A stretch of DNA of 64,000 nucleotides from Tateyamaria sp947503385. GTDB lineage: Bacteria > Pseudomonadota > Alphaproteobacteria > Rhodobacterales > Rhodobacteraceae. The notes beneath the pieces were generated by a model. That model had not been told where the DNA came from, made no database searches, and saw only the letters and a list, made by a program, of their open reading frames with translations. The stretch lies in NCBI RefSeq assembly GCF_051195235.1, contig NZ_JBNFZM010000005.1:1-64000 (forward strand), given 5' to 3'. Shown here piece by piece: positions 1 to 8,938 of the stretch. Both the position numbers and the translations under genes were made by a program. Every line of letters begins with the position of its first letter. The first letter of the stretch is position 1.

Positions 1-927
1 AAGCCCGGCGCTTGCATCATCGACAGCACGCCGCATCATCAAGCCAACCAGATGAGCCAAACTCTCTCTCAGTTTAGGCCGCCATTGGCACCAAAAAACC
101 TGACGACGGACAGATCCGACTTCGTGACCAAGGACAATCACGAGATCGCTTACGATCCGCGCCTTTGGTACATGCCCTGCCTCCGAACCTCGCCCATCTA
201 TGGCACGGTTGGTGCCGAACGGCACATCCCCTTCCCGATGATCGAGCCGGTCATGGGCGCACCAGGCGCGTCTCGCATGTCTCCAGTCCATGCCGCCGCC
301 TCGCGCCTCGTAGGTTGGTCAGCCGCGCGCAACCGACCGCTTCTGGTCATGGCCCTTGGCGACCCCGGCTCGGGGCTGATGAACACGCAAGACTGGCGGC
401 ACCCGAGCCGCGCGGTGATCGAGACCACGCAACAGCAGAACACGGCCTCGCGCATGTGGAACGAGATGGTTGCCATGAAGACTGCTGTGGAAGCTCTGGG
501 GCCTGCCCACGAGGTTGTCGGTGCCATCTGGTCACTCGGTCAGAACGACGGCTTCAACACCCCTGACGGGCCAGAAGGCTATGACACGGCCCATACCCCG
601 GAATACCTGTCCTTCTTCGCCGAGGTGCGGTCCCTGTTTGGTGCCATGCCAATGGTGCTGACCAACATCGCCCAGCATGTCGTGGACAACACAGATGCCA
701 ACGGCAATCCGGGCTTTGGAAGCTATCGCCAGCAGTGGCTCAACCGCTTTGACCAGGACAGTGGGCACCCTAACGCGATTGCCGACTTCCGGGTGATCCA
801 ACCAGCCGCCGGGAACCAGGTTGATCCGTTGGATGCTGGCGACCCACACTACAATGCCGCTGGAATGCAGCAGAACGGGCGAGATATGGGGGATGCGTTG
901 TTGAAGTTGCTGCAGGGCGGGAGCTAA
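1..927 (+). CDS. Sialate O-acetylesterase-like SGNH hydrolase, 5' partial
   Basis: The reading frame is open from base 1 with no upstream stop, so the ATG at 52 is probably internal and the true start lies outside the window. The visible product is about 308 residues. It carries IWSLGQND, which matches the W-x-x-G-x-x-D block of sialic-acid acetylesterase and other SGNH esterases, and ends with DPHYNAAG, which fits the catalytic Asp-x-x-His block. The nucleophile block would be upstream and is not visible. Such domains occur in carbohydrate esterases and as accessory domains of phage tail or secreted proteins. The neighbouring reverse transcriptase and decayed DNA make a prophage or island end plausible, but that is inference. 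Substrate unknown. Confidence 0.6.
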   Translation, partial: KPGACIIDSTPHHQANQMSQTLSQFRPPLAPKNLTTDRSDFVTKDNHEIAYDPRLWYMPCLRTSPIYGTVGAERHIPFPMIEPVMGAPGASRMSPVHAAASRLVGWSAARNRPLLVMALGDPGSGLMNTQDWRHPSRAVIETTQQQNTASRMWNEMVAMKTAVEALGPAHEVVGAIWSLGQNDGFNTPDGPEGYDTAHTPEYLSFFAEVRSLFGAMPMVLTNIAQHVVDNTDANGNPGFGSYRQQWLNRFDQDSGHPNAIADFRVIQPAAGNQVDPLDAGDPHYNAAGMQQNGRDMGDALLKLLQGGS

Positions 928-1064
928 GCGCAGAAAGCAGGCTTTGCAAAGTCTGCCTTGCAACTTCCTACCAGGTGGTTGGTGGAACCGATTTTTGCAC
1001 CAGTTCTGCGCTCTGATTTTATCGTTCTTCTCCGTTGCTGCGAGAATTGCGACTTGTGCACCAT

Positions 1065-1427
1065 TCAGATCTTTCCACATGCAAAAAGCCGGAAATAGTC
1101 GAAACTATACCCCCATCTGTCAGCATCGCGTCTGTCACCGAAGTCATCTAGCGACTTACCGCCAAAGGAACCAAACGCTTTTGCATCTCCTTCTTCTGGG
1201 TCCCAGCCCAGAATTGAGACTTCACCCAATAGCTCCCACCTTTCTGGGCAGTTCTTTGTTGATTTTGATATCAGCACCAGAGAACCGTCCGGAAAAGCGT
1301 CGAGGGCTGCTCGCTTGACCCAGTTCTCGATAAGGCCGAAAGACGTGACCCCAAAGGCCAAGATACCAGCTACCACTAGACCGGGCACTACCCCGTTGAG
1401 AAGCCACTTAACAGCAGGGTTTTTCAC
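1065..1427 (-). CDS. Small membrane-anchored protein downstream of reverse transcriptase
   Basis: A 120-residue product starting with GTG, preceded by GGAG at good spacing. One hydrophobic segment at about residues 8-30 (WLLNGVVPGLVVAGILAF) is followed by a soluble part of about 90 residues rich in Trp, Asp and Phe, so it should be a single-pass membrane protein with the bulk on one side. I do not recognise the soluble domain. It starts 50 bp after the stop of the reverse transcriptase on the same strand, so the two are probably one transcript. A short membrane partner next to a defence-type RT could be an effector or sensor; this is inference from position only. Confidence 0.55.
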   Translation of the reverse strand: MKNPAVKWLLNGVVPGLVVAGILAFGVTSFGLIENWVKRAALDAFPDGSLVLISKSTKNCPERWELLGEVSILGWDPEEGDAKAFGSFGGKSLDDFGDRRDADRWGYSFDYFRLFACGKI

Positions 1428-1477
1428 TTCATCTCCATTAAGCTAATGCCTTAAACGCTTTCCATTATCGCTGTCGT

Positions 1478-2974
1478 TCAGTACGCCCACGCATTTTTTG
1501 TGAACAACTCGACTTCCTTCGGGGCGACGACTTCGGGGATGCTAGTTGGATCATCAACCAAGATTTTTGATGCGTCTAGCGCGGTTTTGAGGCTTTTGCT
1601 TCCGACCCAACCGCTCTCCCATAATTGAACAATTTCACCGTTTACGATCCGGCAGATATTTTCATTGCTAACCAAGTCAAAACCAACAGATTTTGGCTTG
1701 GTTACGCGTTGTAGCCAGATTTCCAAGTACCCGTTGTATGGAACTCGATGCATTTTGTCCCGGACTCGCCCCCACAGAACTTCTTTCTGATCCTGTTCAC
1801 TGAGAGAAATTAGGTGACTCAGAATGCCTGCTACCGCCGGGAACGCCTGCGGAGAAGTCAAACCCAGATCGGTTGCTATAGCGATCTGCACTTCCAGGTC
1901 ATCCGGTTTGTCCTTTTGGGCGACGATCTTCGTGTGAAACTCGCTCAGAAGCCGCCTCAACGCTCCGCTGTTGGGATAGCGTAGTCCAAATGCGTGGAGC
2001 CGCAAAAGCTGCTTTTGCAAGGTCTTGGCATTTGTAGTTCCCAAATCTTGTAGCTCAATTCCCGCTAGTTTGTCTGGCTTGATGGCTCCTTCGACAACGT
2101 TAGGCGATACCTGAGTCTTGGCGACGCCCAACTTCATTCCAACGGAACGCAACTTGTCGCTCACAACCTTTAAGATAGCCTCAGCATGAACATCACTGTT
2201 GGCGAAAATTCTGTAGTCATCTCGGTAACGTAGAATCCTGAAGCCCAGCGCTTCGCCAAGCTCTTCGGTGATTTGCAGGTCGACCCAGCCAAGGACCAAC
2301 TCTGCTATGAAATCCATGAGTACAGAACCTTGGGCGATGCCATTGGTTTGGCCATATCGGCTTGATTGGATCAGTCCGTCGATCTGATTGCCAAGGAGCT
2401 TTTTTTCTCCTTTCATTTTCTTGGCTGTTTCCAAACCATGCAACGCCCATGAGATGCTGTGGGTATAGAGAGAGCCATAACAGTCAGTTACGTCAGTATG
2501 GATCAAGTGACTGAAATCAAGGGAGTGCGAAATAGACTGTTGTTCTACTGCCTGCCACCAGTTTCTCACCTGTGCAGCTTGATCCGATTGGTCATCTATG
2601 GACATGACGGGTGAACTGCAGCACACGACAGCGCCTTTCTCAAATGACGCTAAACGAGCAGTAACCTGCGCCCAGTTTTCCGGTTTGCATATGAGATTTA
2701 CAAGGCGAACGTAGATAGCAGGATGGATTAGCTCATAGGGACGCCAGGAGAATCTACCGTCCTTGTTTGCTGTGAAGCTGTAGTTCACCCCACTATAATT
2801 TGCTGGCCACTTGGATGCGAAGTCAGAAAGGTTTTTGTCTCCCAACACCGCAGATACTTCTGCCAACATTGGTTCGAAACTTACGTACTCAGGGAAATCG
2901 CCGTTAAAGTAGCTGCTGCCCTTTAGAAAGTGCTTTTTGGCATCAGCATGGCTTGCGTCTATCAATCGCTTCAA
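1478..2974 (-). CDS. Reverse transcriptase of the unknown-group/Abi (defence-associated) type
   Basis: RNA-directed DNA polymerase of 498 residues. Motif A is TDVTDCYGSLYTHS around residues 160-173 (metal Asp161). QTNGIAQGSVLMDF at 208-221 is the QG-containing motif. YRDD at 249-252 supplies the two catalytic aspartates of the YxDD box. The Y-T-H-S-I signature after motif A is typical of Abi/UG (DRT) reverse transcriptases rather than group II intron or retron enzymes. No maturase or HNH domain is visible; about 240 C-terminal residues follow the palm. The frame begins with TTG at 2974 and has no strong Shine-Dalgarno at normal spacing (AGAGGAAA lies about 30 nt upstream), so the start is uncertain. 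The gene is visibly AT-richer than downstream genes, a sign of transfer. Exact UG class not assigned. Confidence 0.85.
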   Translation of the reverse strand: MKRLIDASHADAKKHFLKGSSYFNGDFPEYVSFEPMLAEVSAVLGDKNLSDFASKWPANYSGVNYSFTANKDGRFSWRPYELIHPAIYVRLVNLICKPENWAQVTARLASFEKGAVVCCSSPVMSIDDQSDQAAQVRNWWQAVEQQSISHSLDFSHLIHTDVTDCYGSLYTHSISWALHGLETAKKMKGEKKLLGNQIDGLIQSSRYGQTNGIAQGSVLMDFIAELVLGWVDLQITEELGEALGFRILRYRDDYRIFANSDVHAEAILKVVSDKLRSVGMKLGVAKTQVSPNVVEGAIKPDKLAGIELQDLGTTNAKTLQKQLLRLHAFGLRYPNSGALRRLLSEFHTKIVAQKDKPDDLEVQIAIATDLGLTSPQAFPAVAGILSHLISLSEQDQKEVLWGRVRDKMHRVPYNGYLEIWLQRVTKPKSVGFDLVSNENICRIVNGEIVQLWESGWVGSKSLKTALDASKILVDDPTSIPEVVAPKEVELFTKNAWAY

Positions 2975-3105
2975 TGTTTAGAACTCGGAAGTTGGTTTGA
3001 ATTTCCTCTTTCTATCAGGGATTGAGCATGATGGAACGCAGAAAGGCGTACAAGCCACTTGTACGTGATTGATCAAGCGCTTCGGCAACGTCCGCTTCGG
3101 GCTGA

Positions 3106-3339
3106 GTTTGCCCTGGATACGATGGACACAAGGTCGCTCCCCAGTGGTTATGGGGCAAGTTTTTGCATCAGCATTGGATTTACGACGTCGCGGAGCAAGA
3201 CCCGAGCCGTCTGCTCTCTATGAGCGAAGAGGAGTTCCGAAATGCCATGTCTGATGCCGGTAACGACGTTGAAGAACTGGCCGGTCAGTTTCACTCCTCT
3301 GTCGCTGAGCTGCTCTTGAAACTTCATCATGGAGTTTGA
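3106..3339 (+). pseudogene. Decayed gene remnant, C-terminal fragment
   Basis: A 77-codon frame ending in TGA at 3337-3339 reads as normal protein (PQWLWGKFLHQHWIYDV, then an acidic MSEEEFRNAM segment and a helical tail ending LLLKLHHGV). It has no start codon at its beginning; the first in-frame ATG would leave only about 39 residues. Coding-like sequence also continues upstream in other frames, consistent with frameshift decay. I do not recognise the family. It may be a leftover of the same mobile region as the reverse transcriptase. Confidence 0.3.
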
Positions 3340-3644
3340 TGTATGTGAATTCCGGCTTTGGCTGGGTTGCCGACGCTGTGATCAGAGGTGTGTCCTGACC
3401 GCCCATCGCCCGCTTCGAACCGAGCCAGCCACCGGAAATTGTGTTGCGGAATGCTCGAAGAGCCGTCCAACGAGCGTAAAACTGCCGTTCAAGCAAAACC
3501 GGTTTGCTGCAACTCTTCGTGTAATTCACTGCAGTTTTTCGTGTCACGCTACACTGACCCTTGCCTGCGACAAACCGGACACATTGCGCATGAGGCGCAA
3601 AAAAAGTAATCTGAACTGGTTAGTTTAGTCGTAAGTGTTCCTAT

Positions 3645-3660
3645 ATGGATGTGAATCCAT
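3645..3660. promoter_or_regulatory. Inverted repeat upstream of RND efflux operon
   Basis: ATGGAT-gtga-ATCCAT, a perfect 6-bp inverted repeat about 40 bp before the ATG of the membrane fusion protein gene. Efflux operons are often controlled by TetR-type repressors binding short palindromes near the start, so this is a candidate operator. No regulator gene lies beside it. Confidence 0.25.
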
Positions 3661-3699
3661 GTCGCTTATTGCGCGGAACCAACTGGGAAATTGAAAACC

Positions 3700-5007
3700 A
3701 TGCGTGTTGTGTCACTGATCCTTGCCCTTCTTGTTGGCGTGGGACTGTACCTGTGGGTGATTGAACGGGACCGGACATTGGCGTTTCTTGCCGAACAGTC
3801 CGGCGGGGGTGAAACCGCGGCTCTGGACACTGAAACGGATGCCACAGCCGAGGCTGAAGAGGTCGCAGAAGCGGACGCGCCCGGCGATGATTTGATCAAA
3901 GTTGTGGCCCGCAGGTCGATTGCACGCGAAATCAACAGCGCCGTTTTGCTGCGCGGCCAGACAGAAGCGGCCCGCGAGGTCGAAGTGCGCGCCGAAACCA
4001 CATCGACGGTCATTTCTCCGCCCTTGCGCAAGGGCGCATTTGTGGAGGAAGACGCGCTGCTGTGCCAACTTGATCCGGGCACCCGCGGTTCGACCCTCGC
4101 TGAGATGCGCGCACGCGCCACCGAGGCCACGTCACGCAAGACCGAGGCAGAGGCCCGCGTGCCCGAGGCGCAGGCCCGCGTGATCGAAGCGCAGGCGCGT
4201 CTGGACGAAGCGCTGGTCAACCAGAACGCCGCGCAACGGCTGAGCGAGACAGGCTTTGCCGCCGAGACACGTGTGAAAAACACCGAAGCGGCGGTGGCCT
4301 CCGCTGAGGCTTCGCTTGAGGCTGCGCGCGCGGGCGTGACGGCGGCCCGGTCCGGCATTCAGGCCGCCGACGCCACCATCGAAAGCGCGCTCGCTGCCGT
4401 CGCTTCTGCGGAAAAGGAACTTTCCCGCCTCGACATCCACGCGCCCTTTGCCGGGCTGCTGGAAAGCGACACCGCAGAACTGGGCAGCCTGCTGCAGCCC
4501 GGATCGCTCTGCGCCACCATCATCCAGCTGGACCCGATCAAGCTGGTGGCCTTTGTCCCCGAGACCGAAGTGAACCGGGTCAAGGTCGGCGCAGCCGCGA
4601 CGGCGCGCCTTGCTGCGGGCGGTCAAGAGGTTGCAGGCACCGTCACATTCCTCAGCCGTGCGGCGGATGAGACCACCCGCACCTTCCGCGTCGAGATCGA
4701 AGTGCCCAACTCCGACCTGTCGATCAGTGACGGCCAGACCGCTGACATCGCCATTTCGGCTGCGGGGGCCAAGGCGCACCTGCTGCCGCCCTCGGCGCTC
4801 ACGCTGAACACCGAAGGCCAGATTGGCCTGCGCAGCGTGGATGATGCGGGCCTTGTCACTTTCAACCCCGTTACGGTGCTGCGCGACACCGCGCAGGGCG
4901 TCTGGCTGACCGGGTTGCCGGATACGCTGAGCGTGATTGTTGTCGGGCAGGAATTTGTGACCGCAGGCGTCACCGTTGCGCCCACCTATCAGGAGCAGAC
5001 CCAATGA
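3700..5007 (+). CDS. RND efflux periplasmic adaptor (membrane fusion protein, HlyD/AcrA family)
   Basis: Product of 435 residues from the ATG at 3700; an in-frame TTG at 3691 would add three residues. An N-terminal hydrophobic segment (VSLILALLVGVGLYLWV) anchors it in the inner membrane. After an acidic linker come a first lipoyl/barrel half around residues 80-115, an Ala/Glu-rich coiled-coil hairpin at about 125-245, and the returning half with IHAPFAGLLESD typical of adaptors, followed by beta-barrel and membrane-proximal domains. It links the permease encoded immediately downstream, whose ATG overlaps this stop (ATGA), to an outer-membrane channel. No TolC-like gene is in the window. Confidence 0.9.
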   Translation: MRVVSLILALLVGVGLYLWVIERDRTLAFLAEQSGGGETAALDTETDATAEAEEVAEADAPGDDLIKVVARRSIAREINSAVLLRGQTEAAREVEVRAETTSTVISPPLRKGAFVEEDALLCQLDPGTRGSTLAEMRARATEATSRKTEAEARVPEAQARVIEAQARLDEALVNQNAAQRLSETGFAAETRVKNTEAAVASAEASLEAARAGVTAARSGIQAADATIESALAAVASAEKELSRLDIHAPFAGLLESDTAELGSLLQPGSLCATIIQLDPIKLVAFVPETEVNRVKVGAAATARLAAGGQEVAGTVTFLSRAADETTRTFRVEIEVPNSDLSISDGQTADIAISAAGAKAHLLPPSALTLNTEGQIGLRSVDDAGLVTFNPVTVLRDTAQGVWLTGLPDTLSVIVVGQEFVTAGVTVAPTYQEQTQ

Positions 5008-8000
5008 CCGGTGTCGTCGACTGGGCCGCGTCCCGTGCGCGGATGGTGATTGCCTTTATCTTCCTGTCGCTGGCGGTGGGCACCTATGCCTATATGAGCT
5101 TGCCCAAAGAAGGCGAGCCGGATATCGAAATCCCCACGCTCGTCATCTCCCTCCCCTTCCCCGGCATTTCGGCCTCCGACGCAGAGGACCTGCTGATCCA
5201 GCCGATGGAGACCGAGCTGTCGGACCTCGATGGGCTCGACAAAATGACCTCTACCGCCGCCGAAGGCTATGCCAACGTGGTGCTGGAATTCGAGTTTGGC
5301 TGGAACAAGACCCAAGTCATGGCCGATGTGCGCGACGCCATGGACAAGGCCGAGGCCGAATTTCCCAGCGGGTACGAGCAATATACGCTGGACGAATTCA
5401 ACTTTTCCGAATTCCCGATCATCATCGTGAACCTGACGGGCCCGGTGCCCGAACGGACCATCGCGCGGGTGGCCAAGGCGCTTCAGGACGATCTGGAGGC
5501 GCTGGACGCCGTGCTTGAGGCGAGCCTTGTGGGCAGCCGTGACGAGATGGTCGAGGTGACCATCGACCCCCTGCGTCTTGAGGCCTACAACGTCACCGCG
5601 GGCGAGCTGATCACCGTGGTGCAGAACAACAACCAACTGATTGCAGCGGGCGAGATCGAAACCGATCAGGGTGCTTTTGCGGTCAAGATCCCGTCCTCCT
5701 TCAACAGCGTGCGCGACATCTACAACCTGCCGGTAAAGACAAATGGCGACCGGGTGGTGACACTGGGCGATCTGGCCCAGATCAACCTCACGTTCGAGGA
5801 TCGCGTGTCGACGGCACGTTTCAACGGGGCGGACACTGTGGCGCTGCAAGTGGTCAAGCGCAAAGGCTTTAACCTGATCGACACCGCGACCTTGGTCAAA
5901 GAGGTCGTAGCCGAGAAATCCGCCGAATGGCCCGAAGGGCTGCAGGCGGCAGTCGAGGTTGGCACCTCCAACGACACCAGCCGCGAGGTCGCGTCGATGG
6001 TGGGCCAGCTCGAAGGGTCGGTTCTGACCGCGATCTCGCTGGTGATGATCGTGTCGCTGGCCTTTCTTGGGCCACGGGCGTCTATTCTTGTCGGCTTTGC
6101 GATCCCGACGTCGTTCCTTTTGTGTTTCGTGCTGCTGGCGATCATGGGCATCTCGGTGTCGAACATTGTGATGTTCGGCCTGATCCTGTCGGTCGGTATG
6201 CTTGTGGACGGCGCCATTGTGGTGGTCGAATACGCCGACAAGCGGCAACAGGCGGGCGTCGGGCCCATGCGGTCCTATGTGGAGGCGGCGCAACGTATGT
6301 TCTGGCCGGTGGTGTCGTCCACGGCGACGACGCTTTGTGCCTTCTTGCCGATGTTGTTCTGGCCCGGCGTGCCCGGTGAGTTCATGGGGATGTTGCCCGT
6401 AACGCTGATCTTTGTGCTGTCGGCATCGCTGGTGGTGGCCTTGATCTATCTGCCCGTCATGGGCGGTGTGCTTGGCCGTCTGATTGACTGGTGCGGCACG
6501 CAGATGCACCGGATCGCCGCGCTGCCGCTGCTGGCGCATATCGGCGTAGCGGTCATCTCGCTTGTTCTGATGGTGGCGATCCTTGGCGTGCAACCGTTGC
6601 AGGCACAGGTTATAGCCGCATTCAGCGCGATGGACGGGCAAAACATCTGGGGGTCCGTGCTGCCGACATTCTTTGATGTGTTCCTGATCGGTCTCGCCAT
6701 GGTGACCCTGTTTGGCATGTTCCTTGTCGGGTTGGTCACGGCGCTCATGTGCATTGGTGCGGTGTTCAACCGCGTGGGTGGCGGCGCGCTTTGGGTGGCC
6801 AAGGCGGTCTTTGGTGAACGGCGCCGCAAGGTGCGCGCAGGCTACCGCCGATCCGGATTTGGTTACGTGATCCAAGGCATCGTGGGCAATGCGGTCATGC
6901 CGCTGGTGATGATCGGCGTTGTGTTCGTCTTTGTCGGAACAACGCTCATCTATTTCATCAACAACAATCGCGGCGTCGATTTCTTTGTCGAGACGGAGAC
7001 CGAACAGGCCATCGTCTATGTTATGGCGCGCGGCAATCTCGGTCTGGAAGAGAAAGACGCGCTCTTGCAGCAGGTGGAGAATATCGTTCTTGCCCACCCC
7101 GGAATTCGGAGCGCCTTTGCCTTTGCGGGCAGTGGCGGGCTGAACGCCAACACGGGCGGCGCGCAGAACCCGCGCGACACGATCGGGCAGGTGCAGATCG
7201 AAACCATCCCGTGGGAAGAACGCCCCGACGCCAAAGAACCCTGGTTCACAGTGCCGTTCACCGACTACACCGTGATGCGTGAGATCAAGGCACCTGATTT
7301 TGACGGCGACTATGTCGTCGAAGAGCTGAACGCAGAGTTGCGCAAAATCCCCGGTATCCGCACCGAAGTGCTGCCACTGGCCCAAGGCCCCGCCTCGGCC
7401 AAGCCGGTGCATCTTCGGATCAAGGGCGACAATTGGCAGGACCTGCTGGACGCGACTGGCATTGCCCGGGCGCAATTCGATGCAACGCCCGGCCTTGTTC
7501 GGATCGAAGACACGCGGCCCCTGCCCGGCATCGATTGGCAGATCGACGTGGATGTGGAAAAGGCTGGTCGCTATGGCGCGGATGTGGCGACCGTGGGCGC
7601 GATGGTGCAACTGGTCACCCGTGGGCTGCTGCTTGACACGATGCGCGTCGACAGTTCGGACGAAGAGATCGAAATCCGCGTGCGCCTGCCCAAACAGGAC
7701 CGCGTTCTGTCGACGCTCGACACGCTCAAGGTGCGCACGGCGGACGGGCTTGTGCCGCTGGCAAACTTCATCACCCGGACACCGGTTGCAGAACTGGCGC
7801 AGATCAACCGCGTCGGCCAAAAGCGGTATTTCGACGTCAAAGCGGATTCGATGGACGGTCTGCAAAAACTGGTCGAGACGGTCGAGGTGGACGGCGCAGA
7901 CATTGAACAGACCGTCGCCACGTTGCGCCCCGATGGGGCGGGCGACATCGTGTCGGCGGACGGCATAACGTACGCGGTGATGGCGCGCGATGCTGCGGCT

Positions 8001-8894
8001 GCGGGCCGCGACGTGGCCGCCGAATTTGCCAATGGCGAATTGCGCATGGTGCCGGTCAACGCCAACGAACGCGTGGCCGAACTGACCAAATGGCTGCAAA
8101 CTGACCCCTTCCCCGCCGGGCTGGAGCATGAATGGACCGGCGACCAACAGGATCAGGAGGAATCCGGTGCGTTCCTCGGGCAAGCCTTTGCCGGTGCCCT
8201 GTTCCTGATGTTCATCATCCTGCTGGCGCAGTTCAACAGCTTTTACAACGCGATCCTCGTGTTGCTGGCGGTCGTGCTGTCGACCACAGGTGTGCTCTGG
8301 GGGATGCTGATCATGGATCAGACATTCTCGATCATTATGACCGGGACAGGCATCGTGGCCTTGGCCGGGATTGTTGTGAACAACAACATCGTGCTGATCG
8401 ACACCTATCAGGAATACGAACGCTACATGCCCCGGATCGAGGCGATCATTCGGACCGCACAGGACCGCATTCGGCCCGTGCTGCTGACGACGATCACCAC
8501 AATGGCGGGCCTTGCGCCGATGATGTTCGGGCTCAGCCTCGACTTTGGCGGCGGCGGCTATACGGTCGACAGCCCGACGGCGCTGTGGTGGAAACAGCTA
8601 GCAACAGCAGTTGTGTTCGGTCTGGGCATCGCGACCGTGCTGACGCTGATGGTCACCCCGTCCATGCTGGCGATGCGCGTGTGGGTCGTGACCTACGGCC
8701 TGTGGCTGAGCCAGCTACTGGCGAAGCTGTCGCTGGGTCGGGCAAGCGCTGCGGCGCGCGATTGGGCGCTGTCGCGTCAGGCCGGGCGGATGCCCAGCCA
8801 AGAGCTGGTCTGGGATTTCGATGAGCAGCCCGCGACAGATACGTCACAGCCCGAACTTCCGCTGACCAGCGCACCGCTGAAGGCGGCCGAGTAA
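5004..8894 (+). CDS. RND efflux permease (AcrB-like), with central insertion
   Basis: Inner-membrane proton-driven exporter of 1296 residues, translationally coupled to the adaptor. The two RND repeats are recognisable: N-terminal helix, porter domain, TM2-6 (PTSFLLCFVLLAIMGISV and onward), then the second half with LFLMFIILLAQFNSF. It is about 250 residues longer than AcrB, partly because of extra hydrophobic segments at about residues 500-620 between the halves. In TM4 the relay reads MLVDGAIVVVE: Asp402 is kept but the second Asp is Gly403. In TM10 the position of the AcrB relay Lys is Asn1126 (GIVVNNNIVLID). Substrate unknown. A hydrophilic tail of about 70 residues ends the protein. Confidence 0.9.
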   Translation: MTGVVDWAASRARMVIAFIFLSLAVGTYAYMSLPKEGEPDIEIPTLVISLPFPGISASDAEDLLIQPMETELSDLDGLDKMTSTAAEGYANVVLEFEFGWNKTQVMADVRDAMDKAEAEFPSGYEQYTLDEFNFSEFPIIIVNLTGPVPERTIARVAKALQDDLEALDAVLEASLVGSRDEMVEVTIDPLRLEAYNVTAGELITVVQNNNQLIAAGEIETDQGAFAVKIPSSFNSVRDIYNLPVKTNGDRVVTLGDLAQINLTFEDRVSTARFNGADTVALQVVKRKGFNLIDTATLVKEVVAEKSAEWPEGLQAAVEVGTSNDTSREVASMVGQLEGSVLTAISLVMIVSLAFLGPRASILVGFAIPTSFLLCFVLLAIMGISVSNIVMFGLILSVGMLVDGAIVVVEYADKRQQAGVGPMRSYVEAAQRMFWPVVSSTATTLCAFLPMLFWPGVPGEFMGMLPVTLIFVLSASLVVALIYLPVMGGVLGRLIDWCGTQMHRIAALPLLAHIGVAVISLVLMVAILGVQPLQAQVIAAFSAMDGQNIWGSVLPTFFDVFLIGLAMVTLFGMFLVGLVTALMCIGAVFNRVGGGALWVAKAVFGERRRKVRAGYRRSGFGYVIQGIVGNAVMPLVMIGVVFVFVGTTLIYFINNNRGVDFFVETETEQAIVYVMARGNLGLEEKDALLQQVENIVLAHPGIRSAFAFAGSGGLNANTGGAQNPRDTIGQVQIETIPWEERPDAKEPWFTVPFTDYTVMREIKAPDFDGDYVVEELNAELRKIPGIRTEVLPLAQGPASAKPVHLRIKGDNWQDLLDATGIARAQFDATPGLVRIEDTRPLPGIDWQIDVDVEKAGRYGADVATVGAMVQLVTRGLLLDTMRVDSSDEEIEIRVRLPKQDRVLSTLDTLKVRTADGLVPLANFITRTPVAELAQINRVGQKRYFDVKADSMDGLQKLVETVEVDGADIEQTVATLRPDGAGDIVSADGITYAVMARDAAAAGRDVAAEFANGELRMVPVNANERVAELTKWLQTDPFPAGLEHEWTGDQQDQEESGAFLGQAFAGALFLMFIILLAQFNSFYNAILVLLAVVLSTTGVLWGMLIMDQTFSIIMTGTGIVALAGIVVNNNIVLIDTYQEYERYMPRIEAIIRTAQDRIRPVLLTTITTMAGLAPMMFGLSLDFGGGGYTVDSPTALWWKQLATAVVFGLGIATVLTLMVTPSMLAMRVWVVTYGLWLSQLLAKLSLGRASAAARDWALSRQAGRMPSQELVWDFDEQPATDTSQPELPLTSAPLKAAE

Positions 8895-8901
8895 GGGGGC
8901 C

Positions 8902-8922
8902 CGACGCGGTTTGACCGCGTCG
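8902..8922. terminator. Hairpin between convergent RND and ABC genes
   Basis: CGACGCGG-tttga-CCGCGTCG, a perfect 8-bp stem with a 5-nt loop, 8 nt after the RND permease stop and 16 nt from the end of the convergent ABC gene. No T-run follows, so it may act as a bidirectional or 3'-stabilising hairpin. Confidence 0.55.
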
Positions 8923-8938
8923 CGCCAAGGCCGCGCCG

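Larger units (their letters stand above)
2975..3699. other. Gene-poor stretch upstream of the reverse transcriptase and RND operon
   Basis: About 725 bp without an intact gene. It holds one coding-like remnant (3106-3339), a short ATG frame of about 14 codons near 3030, and a small inverted repeat just before the RND operon. I see no tRNA, no transposase and no clear direct repeat that would mark an attachment site. Because several defence RT systems carry a structured noncoding RNA next to the RT gene, the part adjoining 2974 is a candidate for one, but I see no convincing long hairpin. Confidence 0.5.

Noticed and set aside
1478..2974. RT as part of a group II intron or retron.
   Set aside because: No maturase or endonuclease domain, no intron structure noted, and the motif A context is of the Abi/UG kind.
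2975..3699. tRNA or attachment site at the island end.
   Set aside because: No tRNA-like cloverleaf or direct repeat pair was seen.
4989..8183. Very long open frame (over 1000 codons) on the minus strand opposite the RND permease.
   Set aside because: It is rich in His, Arg, Gln and Asp as expected from antisense of GC-rich coding DNA, has no motif, and lies wholly opposite a well-supported gene.
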